Below the pieces are notes generated by a model that was given only the letters and a program-made list of their open reading frames with translations, had not been told where the DNA came from and made no database searches. DNA of 64,000 nt, from the NCBI GenBank assembly GCA_944322345.1, contig CALUOO010000001.1:62001-126000 (forward strand), written 5' to 3'. This document shows, piece by piece, positions 9,251 to 17,600 of the stretch. The position numbers and the translations under genes were made by a program. The stretch comes from an uncultured Bacteroides sp. (lineage in GTDB: Bacteria > Bacteroidota > Bacteroidia > Bacteroidales > Bacteroidaceae). Within the stretch, counting starts at the first letter, position 1; each line of letters opens with the position of its first letter.

Positions 9251-10168
9251 ATGGACAATCATAAAAACGTTCAAGGACATTTATTTGCACTCACAGCAAA
9301 TATCATGTGGGGATTAATGGCTCCTATCGGGAAATCCGCCCTTCAGGAATTTTCTGCAATTTCCGTTACCACATTCCGCATGATAGGAGCAGCCGCCGCA
9401 TTCTGGCTATTGTCTCTTTTTTGCAAAGAAGAACATGTCAATCATCGGGATATGCTGAAGATATTCTTTGCATCCCTGTTTGCACTTGTCTTCAATCAAG
9501 GAGTATACATCTTCGGGCTTTCACTTACTTCTCCGGTAGATGCATCTATCGTCACAACCACCCTACCTATTGTAACAATGATTGTGGCTGCCATTTATCT
9601 GAAAGAACCTATCACCAATAAAAAAGTATTAGGGATATTTGTCGGAGCAATGGGAGCATTGATTCTTATCATAAGCAGTCAAACCACAGACAATGGAGGC
9701 GGAAATATCATAGGAGATCTTCTTTGCCTGCTTGCACAAATCAGTTTCTCCATTTATCTGACTGTTTTTAAAGGACTTTCACAGCGATATTCTGCTATAA
9801 CCATCAACAAGTGGATGTTTGTATATGCCTCTATCTGCTACATACCTTTCTCATATCACGATATCTCTACTATCCAATGGAATACAATCTCCACCATATC
9901 CATTATAGAAGTGCTCTATGTAGTCATAGGTGGAAGTTTCATTGCCTATCTATGTATTATGAGTGCACAAAAGATTCTCCGCCCCACTGTTGTCAGCATG
10001 TACAACTATATGCAACCCATAGTTGCTACCATTGCTGCAATTATTATGGGAGTAGGAAGTTTCGGATGGCAAAAAGGAATAGCCATCGCACTTGTATTTC
10101 TAGGAGTTTACATTGTTACCCAAAGCAAATCGAGAGCCGATTTTGAAAAAGCAGGGAAAGAAATATAA
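9251..10168 (+). CDS. EamA/DMT-family membrane transporter
   Basis: The start is the ATG at 9251 (MDNHKN); an upstream in-frame TTG lies within the -7 promoter box. The 305-residue protein has ten hydrophobic segments in two similar halves, each with an EamA repeat (ALTANIMWGLMAPIGKSAL at the N terminus and DLLCLLAQISFSIYLTVFKGLS in the middle). Paired prolines and glycines, as in LTSPVDASIVTTTLPI, are typical of the drug/metabolite transporter superfamily. It is an inner-membrane exporter or permease of unknown substrate. It appears to be monocistronic, with inverted repeats just downstream. Confidence 0.88.
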   Translation: MDNHKNVQGHLFALTANIMWGLMAPIGKSALQEFSAISVTTFRMIGAAAAFWLLSLFCKEEHVNHRDMLKIFFASLFALVFNQGVYIFGLSLTSPVDASIVTTTLPIVTMIVAAIYLKEPITNKKVLGIFVGAMGALILIISSQTTDNGGGNIIGDLLCLLAQISFSIYLTVFKGLSQRYSAITINKWMFVYASICYIPFSYHDISTIQWNTISTISIIEVLYVVIGGSFIAYLCIMSAQKILRPTVVSMYNYMQPIVATIAAIIMGVGSFGWQKGIAIALVFLGVYIVTQSKSRADFEKAGKEI

Positions 10169-10172
10169 CTTT

Positions 10173-10276
10173 GAGTCTGGCAGACGATAATATTCAGAGC
10201 TTGATTATCGTTCCAAAAAACAGTTCATACATTCTGCAATCCTTAAAACAGACTCAGGGATGGCAGAATGTATGAA
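10173..10276. repeat. Nested inverted repeats between convergent genes; terminator for meaB
   Basis: Three arms nest here. A perfect 14-bp stem joins 10224-10237 with 10263-10276. On the minus strand it is followed by CTGTTTTTT, so it can terminate meaB transcripts. A separate perfect 8-bp stem joins ACGATAAT (10184-10191) with ATTATCGT (10204-10211). GAGTCTG at 10173-10179 can pair with CAGACTC at 10250-10256, in competition with the others. Confidence 0.65.
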
Positions 10277-10301
10277 TTATGATCATTCCTTAAATTTGAT
10301 T

Positions 10302-11390
10302 TTACAGGCTTTTAAAATAGGCATCAAGCAAGCTTTTAGCTGCCACAAAAGAAGTCAGATTACCTTGCAACACCTGCTGTTCTTTTTCCTGAAGCATCGC
10401 CTCAATCTTTGGATGGTGATAAAAGCTGTCACGCAGATGCTCGTTGATACTCTCATACATCCAATACTTGCTCTGCTCGTTGCGACGGTATTCAAAATAA
10501 CCATTCTGTTTCACAAAATCAATGTATTCATACACCATATCCCACACTTCCTTAACACCCAGATTATAGAAACCAGAATAAGTTAATACCTGTGGAGTCC
10601 ATCCAGACTCCGGAGCCGGGAAAAGATGGAGTGCATTACGAAACTGAGTAGCCGCCAGCTTAGCACGTTCCAGATTATCTCCGTCTGCTTTGTTAATAAT
10701 AATACCGTCAGCCATTTCCATAATACCCCGTTTGATTCCCTGCAATTCATCCCCTGTACCTGCCAGTTGAATCAACAGGAAAAAATCGACCATTGAATGT
10801 ACAGCAGTCTCGCTTTGCCCCACTCCCACTGTTTCTACAAATATTTTATCATAACCGGCAGCCTCACATAGCACAATCGTTTCGCGAGTCTTGCGTGCCA
10901 CCCCACCCAACGAACCGGCCGAGGGACTGGGACGGATAAACGACTTAGGATGAACAGAGAGTTTCTCCATTCTTGTCTTATCTCCCAAAATACTTCCTTT
11001 ACTGCGCTCACTGCTTGGGTCAATGGCAAGTACTGCCAGTTTTCCTCCCTTTTCCAGCACATGAAGTCCGAAAACATCAATCGAAGTACTCTTACCTGCA
11101 CCGGGAACTCCACTAATACCTACACGAATGGAATTGCCTGAATAAGGAAGGCATTTTTCTATCACCTCTTGCGCTATAACCTGATGTTCAGGCTTTATGC
11201 TCTCAACCAATGTCACAGCCTGACTCAACACAGTGACATCTCCCTTTACAATACCTTCAACAAAATCAGCAACAGACAGTTGACGTTTCTTAGGTTTTCG
11301 TTTCAGATAAGGATTGACAGACGATGGTTGTTCAATACCTTTGTTGACAACCAATCCCTTATATTCTTCACTATTTTCAGGATGTTCCAT
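10302..11390 (-). CDS. meaB: Methylmalonyl-CoA mutase-associated GTPase MeaB
   Basis: The 362-residue G3E-family GTPase has a Walker A GISGVPGAGKST (91-102), the switch motif VETVGVGQSE (185-194), and the base-recognition motif NKADGDN (233-239). Between them, DPSSERSKGSILGDKTRM is a well-conserved MeaB stretch. MeaB escorts adenosylcobalamin to methylmalonyl-CoA mutase and protects the enzyme, supporting the succinate-propionate route that Bacteroides uses. The mutase subunit genes are not adjacent in this window. The first ~40 residues, rich in basic residues, are an extension typical of the dimerisation arm. It ends at the strong inverted repeat downstream. Confidence 0.93.
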   Translation of the reverse strand: MEHPENSEEYKGLVVNKGIEQPSSVNPYLKRKPKKRQLSVADFVEGIVKGDVTVLSQAVTLVESIKPEHQVIAQEVIEKCLPYSGNSIRVGISGVPGAGKSTSIDVFGLHVLEKGGKLAVLAIDPSSERSKGSILGDKTRMEKLSVHPKSFIRPSPSAGSLGGVARKTRETIVLCEAAGYDKIFVETVGVGQSETAVHSMVDFFLLIQLAGTGDELQGIKRGIMEMADGIIINKADGDNLERAKLAATQFRNALHLFPAPESGWTPQVLTYSGFYNLGVKEVWDMVYEYIDFVKQNGYFEYRRNEQSKYWMYESINEHLRDSFYHHPKIEAMLQEKEQQVLQGNLTSFVAAKSLLDAYFKSL

Positions 11391-11467
11391 GATGATAGGA
11401 TTTTAAGTTTATAGTTCTGTGTAGTGATTAATGAATCTTATTGCTTACAACCCACAACTTTTGTCAC

Positions 11468-12535
11468 TCACCTTTTTATGTTAATCTCCATCTTCGGATG
11501 CAACGGATCATTGGTAATCATCAAGATTCGTAAATGATGTTTTTTGTTACCTTCGTTGTTCCTACGAATAGTCACCTTCAGTTTTGTAGTCTCTCCAGCG
11601 GATATTACTTTCTTTTTCAGACTAACCTCCACCGACGAGTTAAACACCTGCAATTTACTAATAGACAATGGACTTTTCCCATTGTTAGTAATAGTAATAC
11701 TATGGCTAGCCTTTCTTTTTTTCTTCAATTTTTCACTCAGGTCAATGTTAGTCTCCGAAAGCTGGATCACAGGTGCATTCAGTGAATCCTGAGCAGTCAT
11801 TTGCGAGAAGTCTGGCAGCAAAACTGCAGTAAACGGTATTTCGTTTTCTTCACTGATTTTATCCCCTGCAAAACGTGAAAGATACATCGACGCCTGCGTC
11901 AGTCCGAAATCCTGAAGGAGATCTGTATCTAAAGTCAGTTTAATTGTTCCTCTCTTCCCTTTCAAAAGGACATTTGGTTCTGCTTCCATTTTCAGATAAG
12001 GAGGAAGATGCATCAAAACAGGTTCGTAAGGACGATCGGACAAGTTGACCACCTCCATCAGCATCTCCGGTTTCTCTCCACGATATACATCAGGAAAACT
12101 TATTTCATTTCTATTAGTACGGATGTTCCCAATCTCAAAAGGATGTGTTTTAGTGAAATCCTTCACTTCCATCACTACCTCACCTTTAAATTTCAGGTAA
12201 ACCAAATGCGGTTCGGCATTGCTGTAAATCGCAACCGATTTTTCAAAACGTCCCAATGCTTTTGCGTCAAACGATGCCTTCACTACCCCTTTTTCTCCCG
12301 GTGCAATCGGTTCTTTTGTCCACTCGGCAACGGAACAGGCACACGAAGTGTTTACATCTGTCAATACCAGTGGCTCATTTCCTGTATTCGTAATCGTATA
12401 CTCTACAGTGACAGGCCTTTTCCATTCTATTTGGCCAAAATTATGTACTTCCTTATTAGAAGAGATACGCGGTTGCGCCACGGCAACCAGAACAGTAGTC
12501 AAAAGTGCAATTATAGAGAGTAAACAGCGTTTCAT
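11468..12535 (-). CDS. DUF1573-containing secreted protein
   Basis: A signal peptide (MKRCLLSIIALLTTVLVAVAQ) precedes 330 residues with an N-terminal DUF1573/ASH-like domain: HNFGQIEWKRPVTVEYTITNTGNEPLVLTDVNTSCACS, where the paired Cys in SCAC is the hallmark. A second Ig-like unit with SHSITITNNGKSPLSISKLQV lies near residue 285. These immunoglobulin-like modules are common in Bacteroidetes envelopes, with no defined biochemical role. The gene is 77 bases upstream of meaB on the same strand; co-transcription is possible. A -7 box TACATTTG occurs on the minus strand at 12649-12642. Confidence 0.82.
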   Translation of the reverse strand: MKRCLLSIIALLTTVLVAVAQPRISSNKEVHNFGQIEWKRPVTVEYTITNTGNEPLVLTDVNTSCACSVAEWTKEPIAPGEKGVVKASFDAKALGRFEKSVAIYSNAEPHLVYLKFKGEVVMEVKDFTKTHPFEIGNIRTNRNEISFPDVYRGEKPEMLMEVVNLSDRPYEPVLMHLPPYLKMEAEPNVLLKGKRGTIKLTLDTDLLQDFGLTQASMYLSRFAGDKISEENEIPFTAVLLPDFSQMTAQDSLNAPVIQLSETNIDLSEKLKKKRKASHSITITNNGKSPLSISKLQVFNSSVEVSLKKKVISAGETTKLKVTIRRNNEGNKKHHLRILMITNDPLHPKMEINIKR

Positions 12536-12776
12536 ATCAATTATATCTTATATTTATATTGCTTTTTAGATTACACGTTCAGGTTTACTACAATCCCTAT
12601 TAAACAAACCTAAAAAACAAAATGCAATATTTATAAACGCACAAATGTAGCTGTTTTACCCGAGATAAAGCATGAATTGAAAGGATTATTAACGAGTCTT
12701 ACCTTATCAGCATTCACCAACAGCCAAGTAAAGAATTATTTTACACACAAAAAGGCATTGCTAAAAGCCCTATTCT
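12536..12776. other. Intergenic region with promoter of the DUF1573 gene and a weak terminator
   Basis: The minus-strand box TACATTTG (12649-12642) would give a leader of about 100 bases for the DUF1573 gene. At 12751-12772 a short stem (AAAGGC with GCCCTA region) followed on the minus strand by T-rich sequence is a weak terminator for the DUF3078 gene. Nothing else is evident. Confidence 0.4.
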
Positions 12777-14450
12777 TTACCACGAATAATTGATACCAAA
12801 ACTCAACATTTCGTATAGCTGATAATAGCTCATCCCGTCTTTTGGCATCGTCGTATCATCGAAACGGACATGAATAAAAAGTTTGGTAGAAAGGTAACGG
12901 TTCAAAACAAAATTGAAAGTATTCTCCCAATCTACACGTACCCATTCGTAACTGGTCTCATAGTTGATTTTTGTATCGTAAGTGATGTCCTTAAATATAG
13001 TCCAATGGATAGTAGTAGTAGCTTTCGAACCAAAGCTGTTAATCGAACTTTTACCTTCCTCAAGTCCATAAGATGTTTCATTGACAATCGGATCGCCTAC
13101 ATAACGTAAATTATATGCAAAAGGAGACATTACAATAGACAGATTGAATTTCGGCTTATTCAACCGATAATCCATACCAACACCGACTGATTCATCAGCC
13201 GGAGCCATGAACGAAGAAACCAAAGTATTATTATTAGCCCAATAACTATGACAAAGCTGTGTCTTAAACTCTGAAGTAATGGTATAATACCAGTTCTTAA
13301 AAGCCTTTATACCGATTTTCGTGTAATAACGCAACAAGTTATCTGTTATCAAGTAATTATGTACTTCGTCTGAAGGAGTAGAAACCATTCCCCATTTAAG
13401 TTCAACCTGATTTTCAAATGTCAAAAGCCTGTTGTCATTATAATTAAAATTCAACAGCAATCTGGCATTTCCCGAGAAGTTGCTTTCTCCTCCCTTATGC
13501 CAGTTTTCAGACACATGATTCTGGCTAATCTGTAACGACCCATTACCGTTTAGTATCCACCAGTTGGGTCGGCGGAATTTATGTTTAGGATGTTTAAGAT
13601 CCTCATTCACAGCTTCGCGTTCAAAGAACTGTACAACCTTTGTTTTCTTCGGTAATTCTGTCGGTTGAACATCATGCCGAAACAAATTACGGCTCATAAT
13701 CTTTTCTTCCGTAGTAACCACCCATTCCGGATGCTTCAGATACACATCCATCAATGCTTCGTCTACCAGTGCCTTACTACGTTCCCCTTTAGTAAAAGGT
13801 TCATCATCATAAGGTAAAAACTTCTTCCCCATACCTTGCAAGGAGTCCTGTTGAGCCGGTTTCCAGTCTAATGTTGAATAGTGTGCAATAGGAGAATAGT
13901 AATAAGCCAACGGGACAAACAGCCGGTAGTAATCAGGATCAGATGGTATATAGCGAGGCGGTACAGAAGGATCGTTCAAATATTCCAGCTGACCAATATA
14001 CTTATTATAAAGAAACGATACTGTATCCAATCGCGGTTTCTCACCGGACATATTCAGACGTAGCATCAGGTATTTCTGCAGTTCAGCAGAAAGTGTGTCT
14101 AATTTCTCTTCTTTTTTTTTGGCCGGTCTCAGTTTAATCATCTTCTTGACAGACGCTTTAGTAGCTTTCACACTGTCCTTTACCTGTATACTGTCTTTAA
14201 CATGTACGCTATCATTAGCCTGTACACTGTCTTTTACCACCAAATTATTTTTAACGGAGACACTGTCAAACTTAAGCTGTGTGGTATCATTATTAACCGG
14301 CACACTATCTTGTGGGAACTGGTTACTTTTGTCAATCCGTAACGTATCCTTTTCCTGCCAGACTCTCTTCAGTCGAGCATCAACCGGTACAGATAACACA
14401 CACATTACCAAAAGAATTGTCCACATGTTTTTTGTTTCTCTTCCTTTCAT
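12777..14450 (-). CDS. DUF3078 outer-membrane-type protein with N-terminal KDSV-like repeats
   Basis: The start is the ATG at 14448-14450; the longer frame would begin inside a -7 box (TATCTTTG at 14492-14485). A signal peptide ([19 protein letters not shown]) is followed at about residues 45-105 by a low-complexity tract of 'xDS(V/I)xVK' units ([25 protein letters not shown]). The C-terminal ~270 residues are DUF3078: [31 protein letters not shown], and alternating aromatic strands that end in FGINYSW. This domain is predicted to be a small outer-membrane barrel. The function is unknown. The alpha-2-macroglobulin gene lies upstream on the same strand, separated by an inverted-repeat cluster. 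Confidence 0.8.
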   Translation of the reverse strand: MKGRETKNMWTILLVMCVLSVPVDARLKRVWQEKDTLRIDKSNQFPQDSVPVNNDTTQLKFDSVSVKNNLVVKDSVQANDSVHVKDSIQVKDSVKATKASVKKMIKLRPAKKKEEKLDTLSAELQKYLMLRLNMSGEKPRLDTVSFLYNKYIGQLEYLNDPSVPPRYIPSDPDYYRLFVPLAYYYSPIAHYSTLDWKPAQQDSLQGMGKKFLPYDDEPFTKGERSKALVDEALMDVYLKHPEWVVTTEEKIMSRNLFRHDVQPTELPKKTKVVQFFEREAVNEDLKHPKHKFRRPNWWILNGNGSLQISQNHVSENWHKGGESNFSGNARLLLNFNYNDNRLLTFENQVELKWGMVSTPSDEVHNYLITDNLLRYYTKIGIKAFKNWYYTITSEFKTQLCHSYWANNNTLVSSFMAPADESVGVGMDYRLNKPKFNLSIVMSPFAYNLRYVGDPIVNETSYGLEEGKSSINSFGSKATTTIHWTIFKDITYDTKINYETSYEWVRVDWENTFNFVLNRYLSTKLFIHVRFDDTTMPKDGMSYYQLYEMLSFGINYSW

Positions 14451-14484
14451 AATTCCAGCTTCTCCGTTTATTCGTATGCTATGG

Positions 14485-14492
14485 CAAAGATA
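14485..14492 (-). promoter_or_regulatory. -7 promoter box for the DUF3078 gene
   Basis: TATCTTTG reads on the minus strand here, about 35 bases before the ATG at 14450. It excludes the longer start. Confidence 0.55.
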
Positions 14493-14506
14493 CAATCATT
14501 TTTTTA

Positions 14507-14626
14507 GTTGACAAGCTAACAAGCAGATAAGATGACAAGTTGATAAATAAACAAATCATAAACATAAATTTTGTTTTTCTATCTGCTTGTCAGCTCATCT
14601 GCCTGAAAGTATACCTACTTGTCAAC
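14507..14626. repeat. Intergenic inverted repeats of the GACAAG type
   Basis: Perfect outer arms GTTGACAAG (14507-14515) and CTTGTCAAC (14618-14626) enclose perfect 11-bp inner arms ACAAGCAGATA (14519-14529) and TATCTGCTTGT (14580-14590). GACAAG/CTTGTC words are repeated in between. Similar words recur at 24.8 kb. The element may end transcription of the alpha-2-macroglobulin gene or be a dispersed repeat. Confidence 0.6.
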
Positions 14627-14630
14627 CGGT

Positions 14631-17600
14631 TTATTCTTCAACCTTCACTGTGGCCGAAGTTGAGTGTGACGCATATTCCGGTGCATATGCACACTGCAAC
14701 ACAGCAATTCCCGACTCATAGACTCCCGTACGACTGACACGATAACTGTATTCCAGCACGTATGTTCCCTTCCCCAGACGATCGAAGAAGAAGCGGGTAG
14801 AAGCATCCTTGATATCAACATAATATCCCAAACCGTTATTCCAACGATAACCGGAAACAGTTCCCATTGGCTCGAAACAGGCGGCGCACTGGTCTTTCAA
14901 CTGTACAAAGTCCATAGTACGGTCGGTACGGATTATCAGACGGGATACCACCTTATCACCAACCTTCAGCCGGACAGTATCAGTTACAGGATAAAGTTTG
15001 GCTATGTTGTTTTCCACACGTTCTACATACAGTTGTTTTTCTACTTCCAGTCCGTTGCCCTGTCCGTGCAACTCACGAAGAGGAGCCTCATATTCGGCAT
15101 ACACGGCGCCCCAAGCCATGCCAGAACCTTGCTTCTCAACTTTTACCTTACCGGCATTTACCGTCTTCTTGTCCGTAAACGTCTGACGGATATAGCCCGT
15201 TCCTGCTTCAGCCTTCTGTTCCGTATCGGCAGCAGACAATACGTTGCTTCCTATTGTAATACGTACCTCGTTCGGATTGGCAAGCAGATCGGAACCTGTC
15301 ATCAGCAACGCATAGATAGCACCCACAGTAGAAACAGGCGAGTTCCACTGCTGCGTCTGCTTCTGTCTGAGCAACCAGATTTTCATTTCTTCCACCGTTT
15401 CATCATTTCCACCTGCCATTACCAACGCTTCCATCACGCGGATATGTGTCTCTATCGAACTGTTTCCCCAAGTGTACGGATGTTCGTTGAAGGCAAAATA
15501 CATACCTTCTTCATCTGTCTTGGCAAGATGTTCTTTCACAGAGGCGACAAGCGGTTGTGCCTCTGCTGCACGCCCGGCTTTACACAGAATTACAATTGCC
15601 ATCGCTTTAGTCTGTATCGACGAAGAGGCAAGTTGCTCTGCATTCACCTTGGCGAGATAATAGTTGTAGGCTTCGCTCATCGGTTCCGGAACCTTCTCAC
15701 CCGAGAGAGCTATCAGATAAAGGTAGTTAAGCATCCGGTGAGAAATGGCAGACTGTTTCTCGTCCGCTTCCTTCTTTTCCAGTTCATAGGCGGCAACGGC
15801 ATCCTTATGAAGCGATTCAAACGCCTTATACTGCATGGTGTAAGCTACTCCTTCCGGTTTCTGTCCGGTGAGCAATGCAAGACGGGCATTCAATTCTACG
15901 ATATATTCCGTGACGTAGCTGCTTCCCGGCATACCTTTATACCACGCCCATCGTCCGTCGGCTCCCTGTAGTTCCCTCAACCTTGCCAAAGCAGTCGATG
16001 TATGGCTACGAATATTATTCAGGTCGAACAGTGTGGCAATACGTTCTTTCCGTTGCTCTTCCGTCTGTGCCTCAAGCACCCATGGTGATTCGGCAAGAAG
16101 CAATATCTTCAGTTCCTGGTTCTTCTGCAGGTTGCTCAGGAAGGTTTCTTTCGTACCTCCCTGTGCCTTCCAACTATCGAACACCTCCTTAATACGCGGC
16201 TGGCTATTCAGTATATACGATGCTAATTCATTAACATAATAAGAGGTTGCCCATGCAATGGCATCACTCGTAGAAGGCTGTTCAACAGAAGGAAGTGCCT
16301 GCACGGCATACCAAGCCGGATTGCCGGTAAACTCTATCGTCAATTTACGGTCGACTGCTTTTTTATCATGATGATTGAACAGATTGTCAAGGGCGAACGT
16401 ACGTGTTTCATCTCCACGCACCACCATCGGTACGGTCTCTATCAGCCGTTCTTTGTCACTCAGCACCGGAAGAAGCTGTTGCTCTCCGTCGCTGAAAGCC
16501 TCACCTTCGGCAAGCATGCGGCAACCCAACAGTTCGTAGCGGTCGTCTGCCGTAAACTGGAAGCTGACACCTACAGTCTGTCCTGCCTCAACCGAGAACT
16601 TCTGCTTTTGTGTATCCACCACCTCTTCCGTCACCGGATCGAACAACGTCATGGTTACCCATCCAGCCTGTGCCTTCTCTGTCGCGTTGGCAATAGACGC
16701 CGCCACTGCTGTACGGTCGCCTACACGGACAAATCGCGGAAGATTGGGTGTCAGCATAAACTCTTTATGGGTCACAGTCTGACCTTCGAGTGTCCCCAAC
16801 GTCATATCTTTCGTATGAGCGTACCCATAGAAATTCCAACGGGTCAGCGCCTCGGGCACAGTGAACGAGAATACCACCTCTCCACGTTCGTTGGTACGAA
16901 GCTGCGGATAGAAAAAGGCTGTTTCAGAGAGATTGGTACGCACCTGCCCTTTTTGTCCGCCAGCCTCTACCGTTTCTGCAGCAGCTCCATCTGGAGTAGC
17001 AACGGTCTCTTCTTCGAAAACGGCATCCTGTGCCATTTTTAAAGTTCCCGTTCCTCCGACAAGAGCACCGGCAAGTCTGTTTGCTTTAGCCGCTGTAGAG
17101 GGGACTCCTCTTATCCAAAATTCTCCAGAACCGGCACTATTTCTCGCAAAAATTCCGGCCACATTTCCACTCAAAGCCTCCATAATGCCTCTCCTCTCAG
17201 GACGGTCAAAATAATCGTACCATAAGAGTCCTACATTTTTATCATCCTGCTCCACTTTCCAACGGAAATTGTAATAATTGTCAGGCAGTCCGCTACTCAT
17301 CATATATATGTATGGAAGATTACGGTCGTAGTAAACACTGAAAAAGTGTTTTCCTTTCCAGATCTTATCCAAAGAGGCATCATACATGGTGGCAAGCACT
17401 TCCGAAGCCGGGAATCCTCCCTCCAAACTCTTCACAGTCAGTTTCCACTCCTCCTGCTGTCCGGGACGCAGGCGGTCTCTGAACGTCTCCCATTTCATGA
17501 GCAACTTCTTTTTGGGGACACTCTTCACCACAGTTATCTGTTCCTCATAAACCACTCCGTTCTTTACCAGGCAGATTTTTAGCAGGATTCCGTCACCATA

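Noticed and set aside
15033-15971. 312-codon plus-strand frame
   Set aside because: It is antisense to the alpha-2-macroglobulin gene and shows no protein family features.
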